The notes below the pieces were generated by a model. It had not been told where the DNA came from and searched no databases. It saw nothing but the letters and a program-made list of their open reading frames with translations. Positions 16,358-24,419 of a stretch of 64,000 nucleotides of DNA are shown here, in pieces (the stretch's first letter is position 1; each line of letters starts with the position of its first letter). Source of the DNA: Streptomyces mutabilis (lineage in GTDB: Bacteria; Actinomycetota; Actinomycetes; Streptomycetales; Streptomycetaceae); the NCBI RefSeq assembly GCF_014649815.1, contig NZ_BMTT01000002.1, positions 744,001 to 808,000 on the forward strand. The letters run 5' to 3'. Both the position numbers and the translations under genes were made by a program.

Positions 16358-17041
16358 TCAGCCGCCGAAGAGGTTCAGTTCCGCCGCCTCCGCCCCGGCC
16401 AGCTCGTAGCCGGCCGCGCCGTCCACCGGCCGGCCCGCGTACAGCCTCACGAGCGTCGCCGCGTCCCCGATGAACCGCCCCGGCGGCCGCTCACCGCTCG
16501 CCCCGCCCAGCTTCAGCGGCTCGTCCACGTCGTCGAGGTCGGCGTGCAGCGGTACGTGGCCGCGGTCACGGGTGAGCGTGCCCAGCAGCGCCAGCGCCTC
16601 CGGCAGTGCGCGCCCGGCGTACGCGCCCGGCTCGCCGAGGGCCACCCGCACGTCACCCGCGTGCACCCACTCGCCCAGCGCCAGCAGGTCCAGCGCGCCG
16701 CCCGCGCGGCCGATCACCGGACCGGCCTCGGTCATGCCGCGCGCCAGCTCGTCGACGACCCGGGCGTTGGTCCAGTCGGCGCGTTCGGCGATGTCGCGGT
16801 CGTTGGACTCGGGCGAGAAGACGCCGTCCTCGAAGCGGTTCTCCACCGCCCTCATCAGCGCGGAGGAGCAGTGCGCCAGCACGTCCCGCACGGACCAGCC
16901 GGGACACGCGGCCACCGGCAGCGCGAAGTCGCCGTCCGCCCGGGACCGCAGCAGCGGCACCAGTTCGTCCCGCTCGATGGCCAGCAGCCGCCCGGGCCGT
17001 TCGGGGTCGCGTACGTCGTGCACGTCAGCAGGAGTCGTCAT
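16358..17041 (-). CDS. Maleylpyruvate isomerase family mycothiol-dependent enzyme
   Basis: A 227-residue DinB-like protein. The sequence PACPGWSVRDVLAHCSSALMRAVE carries the conserved PGW...H motif of the MDMPI N-terminal domain, and LLALGEWVHAGDVRVALG contains the second metal-binding histidine region. A C-terminal MDMPI-like domain follows (LVRLYAGRPVDGAAGYELAGAEAAELNLFGG). Members transfer mycothiol or isomerise substrates in actinobacteria; the actual substrate is unknown. Reads in the same direction as the neighbouring TetR gene with 32 bases between. Confidence 0.85.
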   Translation of the reverse strand: MTTPADVHDVRDPERPGRLLAIERDELVPLLRSRADGDFALPVAACPGWSVRDVLAHCSSALMRAVENRFEDGVFSPESNDRDIAERADWTNARVVDELARGMTEAGPVIGRAGGALDLLALGEWVHAGDVRVALGEPGAYAGRALPEALALLGTLTRDRGHVPLHADLDDVDEPLKLGGASGERPPGRFIGDAATLVRLYAGRPVDGAAGYELAGAEAAELNLFGG

Positions 17042-17073
17042 GGCTCCACGTTAGGGGCGCGGCGACCCCGCGG

Positions 17074-17724
17074 TCAGTGCGCCGACAGGCCGTCCAGTTC
17101 GGCGGCGTAGAGGAGCGCCGGGTCGAAGGACATGCCGGTGAAGTGACCGGCCAGCTCCAGGGACAGGACGCCGTGCAGCCGGGTCCAGAAGGACAGGGCC
17201 CGGCGCAGGGCTGCCGCGGAAGCCGGATGTCCGTCCGCCCACTGCCGGTGGCCGTCGAGGTGCGCGTCGAACGCCGTCGGCCCGTCACCCTCGTCCGGCA
17301 GCGCGGCGCACGCGTCGATGATGACGGCCATGGTCTCGGAGGCGATCCGGGTGACGTCGGCGGGCGCGTGGTAGCCGGGGACGGGGGTGCCGAAGACCAG
17401 GAAGTACCGCTGGGGGTCGGCGAGCGCCCAGGAGCGCATGGTGCGCGCCAGCCCGGTCAGGTCGGCGCCGGAGGCGGCGGCCGCCCGGAAGGTGTCGGCG
17501 AGGCTCCGGTAGGCGTCCCTGACGAGTTCGGTGATCAGCTCGTCGCGGCCGGCGAAGTACCGGTAGAGGGCGGGCCCGCTCAGGCCCATCCGCTTGGCGA
17601 TCGCGTTCAGGGAGAGGGCGGACGCACCGGCCGTGGCGATCTGCTCCCGCGCGTGCTCCTTGATCTCCGCGCGCACCTGGTCGCGGTAGCGCTCGCGCGG
17701 GGTCCCGGTACGCGCCTGCGTCAT
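17074..17724 (-). CDS. TetR family transcriptional regulator
   Basis: 216 residues. The N-terminal helix-turn-helix spans about residues 20-65 (EHAREQIATAGASALSLNAIAKRMGLSGPALYRYFAGRDEL). The ligand domain contains PVPGYHAP and the RLHGVLSLELAGHF segment typical of the WHG (TetR_C_13) class. The stop precedes the mycothiol-dependent enzyme gene by 32 bases in the same direction, so it may regulate that operon as well as the divergent HD-domain gene. Confidence 0.9.
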   Translation of the reverse strand: MTQARTGTPRERYRDQVRAEIKEHAREQIATAGASALSLNAIAKRMGLSGPALYRYFAGRDELITELVRDAYRSLADTFRAAAASGADLTGLARTMRSWALADPQRYFLVFGTPVPGYHAPADVTRIASETMAVIIDACAALPDEGDGPTAFDAHLDGHRQWADGHPASAAALRRALSFWTRLHGVLSLELAGHFTGMSFDPALLYAAELDGLSAH

Positions 17725-17821
17725 GGCCGCCGCCCTTTCCGCTCCTGCGTGCCTGCGAGGTCAAGATTCAGTTAGAGGCTATCACCGCAGCTACCGGTCT
17801 CCCCACTGGGACAATGGGCCC

Positions 17822-18484
17822 ATGGCCGACCCCGACGCCCTGCGCTCCCGTTTCGCCCGCGCCCTGGACGGAGCCCGCGCTCCCGGTTCCGGCCCCGACC
17901 CCGCGCCGTACGCCGACAACCTGATCGCCCGCTGGCAGGAACCCCAGCGGCGCTACCACACGCTCGCGCACCTCACGGCGGTGCTCGACCACGTCGACGT
18001 GCTGGAGGAGTACGCCGACGACGCGGACGTGGTGCGCCTCGCGGCCTGGTTCCACGACGCGGTCTACCTCCCCGACCGCTCCGAGAACGAGGAGCGCTCC
18101 GCCCGTCTCGCCGAGCGCGCCCTGCCCGAGGCCGGGGTCCCGGCGGGGAAGACCGCCGAGGTGGCCCGGCTGGTGAGGCTCACCGTCACCCACTCCCCGG
18201 CCGGGGACGACCGCGACGGGCAGGTGCTGTGCGACGCGGATTTGGCGATCCTCGCCTCGCCGCCGTCGGCGTACGCGGCGTACACGGCGGCCGTACGACA
18301 GGAGTACCACTTCGTCCCGGACGACGCCTTCCGCGAGGGCCGCGCCGCGATCCTCCGCCAACTCCTCGAACTCCCCCGGCTGTTCCACACCTCGCACGGC
18401 CGACGCGAGTGGGAGGCGACCGCCCGCTGCAACCTGACCGGCGAACTGGAAATGCTGTCGCCCGAGGGCGAACCGGCCCCGTAG
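17822..18484 (+). CDS. HD-domain phosphohydrolase-like protein
   Basis: A 220-residue protein. The sequence RRYHTLAHLTAVLDHVDVLEEY is followed by AAWFHDAVYLPDRSENEERS, giving the histidine and HD metal ligands of an HD-type hydrolase fold, with a later aspartate in DADLAIL. Similar proteins are annotated as predicted metal-dependent phosphohydrolases in actinobacteria; the substrate is not known. Starts 98 bases from the divergent TetR gene. Confidence 0.8.
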   Translation: MADPDALRSRFARALDGARAPGSGPDPAPYADNLIARWQEPQRRYHTLAHLTAVLDHVDVLEEYADDADVVRLAAWFHDAVYLPDRSENEERSARLAERALPEAGVPAGKTAEVARLVRLTVTHSPAGDDRDGQVLCDADLAILASPPSAYAAYTAAVRQEYHFVPDDAFREGRAAILRQLLELPRLFHTSHGRREWEATARCNLTGELEMLSPEGEPAP

Positions 18485-18494
18485 CCTGCCCCGC

Positions 18495-19562
18495 ATGCTG
18501 ACCATGGGCGGGGAACAGGTGGAAGAGGCCCTCGCGGGCGCCGTGGCGCTGCTGCGGACGGCGACGGACCGGGACTGGACAGCGGTGCGGGCCGGCCGGC
18601 CGGAGTGGGACTGCCGGCAGACGGCCGAGCACCTCGCGGGCGTCCTCATCGCCTACGCGGGCCAGCTCGCCGGACGCGCCACGCAGGCATGGGTCCCCTT
18701 CGACATCACCCTCGACGACGGCACCGGCAACGAAGACGTCCTGCACGTCATCGAGACGACCGGCGCCCTGTTCGCCGCCACCCTGCGCACCACCCCGCGC
18801 GAGGTCCGGGCCTTCCACCCGTACCCCTTCCGCAGCGCGAACCGCGAGGGCTTCGCCGCGATGGGGGTCACCGAGGTACTGGTCCACACGCACGACATCG
18901 CCGAGGGCCTGGGCCTCGCCTACGAGCCGCCCGCCGAGCTGTGCGCGGACGTCCTCGCCCGGATCTTCCCGCACGTCCAGCCCGGCACCGACCCCTGGCG
19001 CACCCTGCTGTGGGCCACCGGCCGCGGTGAGCTGCCCGGACGCGCCCCGGTCACCGAATGGCGCTGGAGGAACACCATCGTGATCCCCGCCGGCCGGCTC
19101 ACCCTCCAGGGCGTCACCCCCGCGTCCGCCACCGACCTCGCCGCCGGTGGCGACGGCGGGTTCGCGTGGGTCGACAGCGGCCCTTACCAGGGCACCCGGG
19201 ACGCCGCCGGAATGCTGTTGAAGGCGTACGAGGCGGGTGCGCACCAGCCGGAGTGGGGTCTCTTCGTGCTCGTACGGAGCGAGGACGGCCGCGCGGTCGG
19301 CGCCATGGGCTTCCACGGGCCGCCGGACGAGGAGGGCCGGGCCGAGATCGGCTACGACCTCGCCGAGGACGCCCGCGGCCTGGGCTACGCCACCGAGGCA
19401 CTGCGCGCGCTGTCGGCATGGTCACCGGCACGGCGGAACGGCACCGCGCTCCGCGCGAAGATCGAGCGGACCAACGTCCGCTCGCAGGCGGTCGTCACCC
19501 GTGCCGGTTACCGCCTGGTCGCCGAGGACGAGGAACTTCTCACCTACGAACTGCGCGGCTGA
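18495..19562 (+). CDS. Fusion protein: mycothiol-dependent isomerase-like (MDMPI) domain plus GNAT acetyltransferase
   Basis: 355 residues, or 352 from the second ATG at 18504. Residues 1-185 resemble an MDMPI/DinB-type domain (WDCRQTAEHLAGVLIAYAGQLAG; VTEVLVHTHDIAEGLGL). Residues 190-355 form a GNAT domain: EWRWRNTIVIPAGRLTLQ, GFHGPPDEEGRAEIGYDLAEDARGLGYATEALRAL with an RGLGYA acetyl-CoA motif, then RTNVRSQAVVTRAGYRLV. The frame is open and uninterrupted with a normal codon pattern, so this is a genuine fusion, not an assembly artefact. Lies 10 bases after the HD gene, so probably an operon; function unknown. Confidence 0.85.
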   Translation: MLTMGGEQVEEALAGAVALLRTATDRDWTAVRAGRPEWDCRQTAEHLAGVLIAYAGQLAGRATQAWVPFDITLDDGTGNEDVLHVIETTGALFAATLRTTPREVRAFHPYPFRSANREGFAAMGVTEVLVHTHDIAEGLGLAYEPPAELCADVLARIFPHVQPGTDPWRTLLWATGRGELPGRAPVTEWRWRNTIVIPAGRLTLQGVTPASATDLAAGGDGGFAWVDSGPYQGTRDAAGMLLKAYEAGAHQPEWGLFVLVRSEDGRAVGAMGFHGPPDEEGRAEIGYDLAEDARGLGYATEALRALSAWSPARRNGTALRAKIERTNVRSQAVVTRAGYRLVAEDEELLTYELRG

Positions 19563-19831
19563 GCGCCGGAGCCGGCGCCCTTGCGCCGGCGCAGTCCCGC
19601 CCCGTGCAGCAGCCGCACCACCTCGCGGCTGCCGACCTCCAGCGCACCGGCGGACACCGCGTCGGCGTACCGATCGGCGGGGATGTCGTAGTGGTCGCGT
19701 TCGAAGGCGCGGCGCGGCACGCCAAGCGCCTCGGCGAAGGCGTGCAGTTCGGCGTACGAGACGTCGCTGACCAGGTGCGACCACATGCGGCCGTGGCCCG
19801 GCCAGGTCGGCGGATCGATGTAGACGGTCAC
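19544..19831 (-). CDS. DUF4031 domain protein
   Basis: A 95-residue protein beginning MTVYIDPPTWPGHGRMWSHL, then DVSYAELHAFAEALGVPRRAFERDHYD, which is the DUF4031 signature. No catalytic function is established. Overlaps the 3' end of the convergent GNAT fusion by 19 bases and lies 19 bases downstream of the next minus-strand gene, suggesting a two-gene operon. Confidence 0.85.
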   Translation of the reverse strand: MTVYIDPPTWPGHGRMWSHLVSDVSYAELHAFAEALGVPRRAFERDHYDIPADRYADAVSAGALEVGSREVVRLLHGAGLRRRKGAGSGAQPRSS

Positions 19832-19850
19832 CGGGTCGTCCTCGGTCCGT

Positions 19851-20234
19851 TCACGACGGCTGCGGGCCGCCGCCGGCCCCGCCCAGCGAGCCGACCGCGG
19901 CGACCTTCACGCCCGCCTTCGCGCACACCCAGTGCGGGTCGGGACCCAGCTCCGGCTCGACGTCCAGCGCGTGCGGGTCGCCGGAGCCGCACACCGGGCA
20001 CAGCGGCCAGCGGCCGTACCGCTCCAGCAGCGCGTCCTGCACGTCCTGCGCGACCAGCCCGGCGACGAACTCGGCGCCCTCGGGCCACTGCTCCACCCAC
20101 CAGCGGCGCTGCGCGACGGACTTCTCCACCAGCGACACGACGTCCGGTTCGGCGACCTGGCCCGCCATGAGGTCGGCGAGCACGAGGGCGCGCGCGGCGT
20201 GCAGCGCCTGCTCCAGGGGGCTGATGGGGTCCAT
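19851..20234 (-). CDS. Conserved hypothetical protein with possible zinc site
   Basis: 127 residues from ATG 20234 (MDPISPLEQALHAARALVLADLM). A CPVCGSG motif at about residue 83 and a later WVCAKAG, with DPHAL between, suggest a small metal-binding module. Longer upstream extension in the same frame was rejected because it runs through the divergent RpiR gene's start. I do not recognise a function. Next to DUF4031 downstream and divergent from the RpiR regulator. Confidence 0.7.
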   Translation of the reverse strand: MDPISPLEQALHAARALVLADLMAGQVAEPDVVSLVEKSVAQRRWWVEQWPEGAEFVAGLVAQDVQDALLERYGRWPLCPVCGSGDPHALDVEPELGPDPHWVCAKAGVKVAAVGSLGGAGGGPQPS

Positions 20235-20272
20235 GCACCCATTGTGCGCGCTCTTGACCCCCGCACCGAAAC

Positions 20273-20285
20273 GAAAATATCTTTC
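20273..20285. promoter_or_regulatory. Putative RpiR-family operator
   Basis: The imperfect palindrome GAAAATATCTTTC (GAAA-N5-TTTC) lies immediately upstream of the RpiR regulator start at 20290, in an AT-rich island within GC-rich DNA, with a related GAAGGAAACTTTC at 20304-20316 just inside the coding region. The placement suggests autoregulation. Confidence 0.45.
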
Positions 20286-20289
20286 ACAA

Positions 20290-21204
20290 GTGACCGATGA
20301 CGTGAAGGAAACTTTCGCCTCTCCTCCCGCACCCGGCGCACTGGCGGCCAAAGTCCGCACGCTGGCACCGTCGATGACCCGTTCCATGCAGCGCGTCGCC
20401 GAGGCCGTCGCGGGAGACCCGGCCGGCTGCGCGGCCCTCACGGTCACCGGCCTCGCCGAGCTCACCGGCACCAGCGAGGCGACGGTCGTACGCACCGCTC
20501 GGCTGCTCGGCTACCCCGGCTACCGGGACCTGCGCCTCGCGCTCGCCGGGCTCGCCGCACAGCAGCAGTCCGGCCGCGCGCCGGCCATCACCACCGACAT
20601 CGCGGTCGACGACCCGATCGCGGACGTCGTGGCCAAGCTGGCCTACGACGAGCAGCAGACCCTCGCCGACACCGCCGCCGGCCTGGACACCGTCCAGCTC
20701 GGCGCGGCCGTCACCGCGCTCGCCGCCGCCCGCCGCACCGACGTGTACGGCCTCGGCGCCTCCGGCCTGGTCGCCCAGGACCTCACCCAGAAGCTCCTGC
20801 GCATAGGGCTGATAGCCCACGCGCCCGGTGATCCGCACCTCGCCGTCACCAACGCGGTGCAGTTGCGGGCCGGGGACGTCGCCATCGCCATCACGCACTC
20901 CGGTTCGACCGGGGACGTGATCGAACCGCTGCGGGTCGCCTTCGAGCGCGGTGCGACGACCGTCGCCGTCACCGGGCGTCCCGACAGCCCCGTCACCCAG
21001 TACGCCGACCACGTGCTGACCACGTCGACGTCCCGGGAGAGCGAGCTGCGGCCGGCGGCGATGTCGTCGCGGACGAGTCAGCTGCTGGTGGTGGACTGCC
21101 TGTTCGTGGGGGTGGCGCAGCGGACGTACGAATCGGCTGCGCCGGCGCTGGCGGCGTCCTACGAGGCGTTGGCTCATCGGCACGGGGCGCGCGGGAGACC
21201 GTAG
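20290..21204 (+). CDS. RpiR-family regulator with SIS domain (MurR-like)
   Basis: 304 residues from GTG 20290. The N-terminal RpiR helix-turn-helix (LTVTGLAELTGTSEATVVRTARLLGYPGYRDLRLAL) is followed by a sugar-phosphate-binding SIS domain (VYGLGASGLVAQDLTQKLLRIG, AIAITHSGSTGDVIEPLRVAF). Because it directly precedes the MurQ etherase and a PTS permease, it is most likely the regulator of N-acetylmuramic acid uptake and breakdown, sensing MurNAc-6-phosphate. The function is inferred from context. Confidence 0.88.
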   Translation: MTDDVKETFASPPAPGALAAKVRTLAPSMTRSMQRVAEAVAGDPAGCAALTVTGLAELTGTSEATVVRTARLLGYPGYRDLRLALAGLAAQQQSGRAPAITTDIAVDDPIADVVAKLAYDEQQTLADTAAGLDTVQLGAAVTALAAARRTDVYGLGASGLVAQDLTQKLLRIGLIAHAPGDPHLAVTNAVQLRAGDVAIAITHSGSTGDVIEPLRVAFERGATTVAVTGRPDSPVTQYADHVLTTSTSRESELRPAAMSSRTSQLLVVDCLFVGVAQRTYESAAPALAASYEALAHRHGARGRP

Positions 21205-21345
21205 GGGTTGATCGTCGTGGACGGCTGCGGGCCGTCCGTGGCTGATCGCGCCCGCGCGGCGGAGCCGCAGGCGATGCGGCACCGCGCCCTTGGGCAAGCT
21301 GGATCGACCGACACTGGACAAGTGACCGAAGAGAGCCGCTCCGTC

Positions 21346-22281
21346 ATGACCTCAATCCCCCACCACCCCGACCTTCGCTCCCAGTTGGCGACGCTGACCA
21401 CCGAGGCGTTCCGTCCCGAGCTGGCCGAGATCGACCGGATGCCCACCCTGGAGATCGCCCGTGTGATGAACGGCGAGGACACCGCCGTCCCGGCCGCCGT
21501 CGCCGAGCGGCTGCCGGAGATCGCCGCGGCCGTGGACGCGATCGCCGCCCGTATGGCGCGCGGCGGGCGGCTGATCTACGCGGGCGCCGGTACCGCCGGC
21601 CGGCTCGGTGTGCTGGACGCCTCGGAATGCCCGCCCACCTTCAACACCGCCACCGGTCAGGTCGTCGGCCTGATCGCGGGCGGCCCTCAGGCCATGGTGA
21701 CCTCGGTCGAGGGCGCCGAGGACTCGGCCGGGCTGGCCCGCGCGGACCTGGACGCCCTCGGCCTGACCGCCGACGACACGGTGGTCGGCGTCTCCGCGTC
21801 GGGCCGCACGCCCTACGCCGTCGGCGCCGTCGAGCACGCCCGCGCGCGGGGGGCCCTGACCGTCGGGCTGGCCTGCAACAGCGGCAGCGCCCTGGCCGCC
21901 GCCGCCGAGCACGGCGTCGAGGTCGTCACCGGACCCGAGCTGATCACCGGCTCGACCCGCCTGAAGGCCGGTACGGCGCAGAAGCTGGTCCTCAACATGC
22001 TGTCGACGATCACGATGATCCGCCTCGGCAAGACGTACGGGAACCTGATGGTGGACGTCCGCGCCTCCAACGAGAAGCTGCGCGCCCGCTCCCGCCGTAT
22101 CGTCGCCCTCGCCACCGGCGCCGCCGACGACGAGATCGAGCGCGCCCTGACCGCGACCGACGGCGAGGTCAAGCACGCGATCCTGACCCTGCTGGCCGAT
22201 GTGGACGGCCCGACGGCCGCCCGCCTTCTGGAGGACTCGGGCGGCCACCTGCGTGCCGCGCTGGCGACGGCGAAGGCCTGA
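21346..22281 (+). CDS. murQ: N-acetylmuramic acid 6-phosphate etherase
   Basis: 311 residues. MurQ cleaves the lactyl ether of MurNAc-6-phosphate, giving GlcNAc-6-phosphate and D-lactate, in cell-wall recycling. Signatures: GGRLIYAGAGTAGRLGVLDASECPPTF and SASGRTPYAVGAVEHAR (SIS sugar-binding) and GSTRLKAGTAQKLVLNMLSTITMIRLGKTYGNLMVDV, the family fingerprint. The ATG at 21346 is chosen; an in-frame GTG at 21322 is possible. Its product GlcNAc-6-P feeds NagA, encoded 22 kb away in this window. Confidence 0.95.
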   Translation: MTSIPHHPDLRSQLATLTTEAFRPELAEIDRMPTLEIARVMNGEDTAVPAAVAERLPEIAAAVDAIAARMARGGRLIYAGAGTAGRLGVLDASECPPTFNTATGQVVGLIAGGPQAMVTSVEGAEDSAGLARADLDALGLTADDTVVGVSASGRTPYAVGAVEHARARGALTVGLACNSGSALAAAAEHGVEVVTGPELITGSTRLKAGTAQKLVLNMLSTITMIRLGKTYGNLMVDVRASNEKLRARSRRIVALATGAADDEIERALTATDGEVKHAILTLLADVDGPTAARLLEDSGGHLRAALATAKA

Positions 22282-22296
22282 CCGCACGCTCGGGGA

Positions 22297-23865
22297 GTGC
22301 ACAAGGACCCCCACCTCACGGCCGTAGCGCTCCTCCCCCTGGTCGGCGGCCCCGCGAACGTCACCTCCGTCGCCCACTGCATGACCCGCCTCCGCCTGGG
22401 CCTGGCCGACCGTTCCCGGGTGGACGACGCGGCGCTGCGGGCGCTGCCCGGGGTGCTCGGGGTGGTGGAGGACGGCGATTCGTACCAGGTGGTGCTGGGT
22501 CCGGGGGTGGTCGGCCGGGTGACGGAGGCCTTCGAGGCGCTGCTGGCGAGAAAGGACGACGGCGGGACGGGCATCGGGACGGACCGGTCACCGAACGGTG
22601 GGACGGGCGGCGGGACGGACGGGTCACCGGACGGCGTAGCGGGCGCCGGAACCGACCGGCCGCCGGGCGGCACGGCGGCCGCCCTCGCCCGGCGCGGCGC
22701 AGAACTGAAGGCGCGCCGGAAGGCCCGCAACGCGACCCCGCTCAAGACGGCCCTGCGCCGCGTCGCGAACATCTTCGTCCCCCTCATCCCCGCCCTGATC
22801 GGCTGCGGCATCGTCGCGGGCGTCGCCGGTCTGCTGACGAACCTGCGCTGGCTCCCGGCTCTCACCCCCGCCCTGGCCGCCCTCTCCTCCGCCTTCATGG
22901 CGCTGATCGCGGTGTTCGTCGGCCACAACACGGCGAAGGAGTTCGGCGGCACGCCCGTGCTGGGCGGCGCGGTCGCCGCCGTCGTCGTCTACCCGGGCGT
23001 CGCGAAGGTGACGGCGTTCGGGGCGGCACTCGCCCCCGGCCAGGGCGGCGTCCTCGGTGCACTGGCCGCGGCGATGCTCGGCACGTACGTCGAGAGGTGG
23101 TGCCGTGCCCGCCTCCCCGGCACCCTGGACGTCCTGCTCACCCCGACCCTCACCGTCCTGGTCTCCGGCCTCGTCACCCTCTACGTCCTCATGTACGCGG
23201 CCGGCGAGGTCGCCACGGCCATCGGCACGGCGGCGAACTGGCTCCTGACGACCACGGGCGCCCTGGCCGGCCTGGTCCTCGGCGGCCTCTTCCTCCCCCT
23301 CGTGATGCTGGGACTGCACCAGGCCCTCATCCCCATCCACACCACCCTCATCGAGCAGCAGGGCCACACGGTCCTGCTCCCCATCCTGGCCATGGCGGGC
23401 GCGGGTCAGGTCGGCGCGGCGGCGGCGGTCTACGTCCGCCTCCGCCACGACACCACCCTCCGCACGACGATCAGATCGGCGCTGCCGGCCGGCCTGCTCG
23501 GCGTCGGCGAGCCCTTGATCTACGGCGTCTCCCTCCCCCTCGGGCGCCCCTTCCTCACCGCCTGCGTGGGTGGGGCGGCGGGTGGCGCCTTCGTCGGCCT
23601 GTTCGCGATGCTCGGCACCGACGTGGGGGCGACGGCGATCGGCCCGTCGGGCTGGGCGCTGTTCCCGCTCCTCGCGGGCGGCGGGGGCTGGGCGGTGACG
23701 GCCGGGGTGTACGGCGGCGGGCTGCTCACCGGGTACGCGGTCGGCTTCCTGGCGACGTACTTCTTCGGTCTGCCCGACGGCGCGGCCCGCCCCGTGTGCG
23801 ACCCTGAGGAACATGAACCACGCCCAGCTGACCGCCCTGGGCCGCGCCCTGCGTCTCCTCGGTGA
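22297..23865 (+). CDS. PTS IIBC permease, likely N-acetylmuramic acid type (MurP-like)
   Basis: 522 residues from a GTG start 16 bases after murQ. Residues 1-85 are an EIIB domain with the phosphorylated cysteine in AHCMTRLRLGL (about Cys28). A Gly/Thr/Asp-rich linker (about 92-128) joins it to an EIIC membrane domain with many spans, RVANIFVPLIPALIGCG, FVGHNTAKEFGGTPVLGGA and GVGEPLIYGVSLP being characteristic of glucose/sucrose-family IIC. No EIIA is fused, so it must borrow a shared IIA. Context with MurQ and the RpiR regulator points to MurNAc. The 3' end overlaps the next gene by 53 bases. Confidence 0.9.
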   Translation: MHKDPHLTAVALLPLVGGPANVTSVAHCMTRLRLGLADRSRVDDAALRALPGVLGVVEDGDSYQVVLGPGVVGRVTEAFEALLARKDDGGTGIGTDRSPNGGTGGGTDGSPDGVAGAGTDRPPGGTAAALARRGAELKARRKARNATPLKTALRRVANIFVPLIPALIGCGIVAGVAGLLTNLRWLPALTPALAALSSAFMALIAVFVGHNTAKEFGGTPVLGGAVAAVVVYPGVAKVTAFGAALAPGQGGVLGALAAAMLGTYVERWCRARLPGTLDVLLTPTLTVLVSGLVTLYVLMYAAGEVATAIGTAANWLLTTTGALAGLVLGGLFLPLVMLGLHQALIPIHTTLIEQQGHTVLLPILAMAGAGQVGAAAAVYVRLRHDTTLRTTIRSALPAGLLGVGEPLIYGVSLPLGRPFLTACVGGAAGGAFVGLFAMLGTDVGATAIGPSGWALFPLLAGGGGWAVTAGVYGGGLLTGYAVGFLATYFFGLPDGAARPVCDPEEHEPRPADRPGPRPASPR

Positions 23866-24385
23866 GCACGGCGAGGCCCTGAGCACCGACACCCCGGACG
23901 CCAAGCTGCACGAGGTCCGCGCGGACCTGAAGCGGGCGCTGGACCTGCTGGAGGAGAGCGTCGGGACGACGGCCCCCAGCACCCGCTGCCCCGAGCACCC
24001 GAACGGCCCGGTCGACAGGGCCGCCCCCGACCTCTGCCTCCTCTGCGAGACCCGCCGCCGCACCGCCCGCCGCGCCGAGTACAACGGCGGCCCGCTCCCG
24101 GCCCGGCCCTCGACCGAGCCGGTCCAGTCCCGCTACGGCGTCCGCGGCGACCGGCCGCAGCCCCAGCAGCGCTGGCTGCCCGAGCTGTGGAACGGCCAGG
24201 CGTGGCAACTGTGCGGCACCCCGCGCCGCGACCGCCGCGAGGCCGAGCTGTACATCGCGGCCCAACTGCGGGCTCCCCGCGCGGCGATGGCGTACCGGCT
24301 GGTCCACGAGTTCACCGACTACGAGGTGCTGCGGGTGTGGGGGACGCCGGTACGGGTGGACATCGAGCCGATGGGCGGGATCTGA
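23813..24385 (+). CDS. Conserved hypothetical protein
   Basis: 190 residues starting inside the end of the PTS gene. Two cysteine pairs (RCPEHPNGP and CLLCETRRR) hint at a small zinc-ribbon-like element at about residues 58-80; the rest is Arg-rich with WNGQAWQLCGTPRRDRREAELYI. I do not recognise the family. The overlap suggests coupled expression with the PTS gene, but no functional link is known. Confidence 0.7.
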   Translation: MNHAQLTALGRALRLLGEHGEALSTDTPDAKLHEVRADLKRALDLLEESVGTTAPSTRCPEHPNGPVDRAAPDLCLLCETRRRTARRAEYNGGPLPARPSTEPVQSRYGVRGDRPQPQQRWLPELWNGQAWQLCGTPRRDRREAELYIAAQLRAPRAAMAYRLVHEFTDYEVLRVWGTPVRVDIEPMGGI

Positions 24386-24419
24386 GCGGGTCGCCCCACC
24401 GGATCTGGCTCTCACCGGG

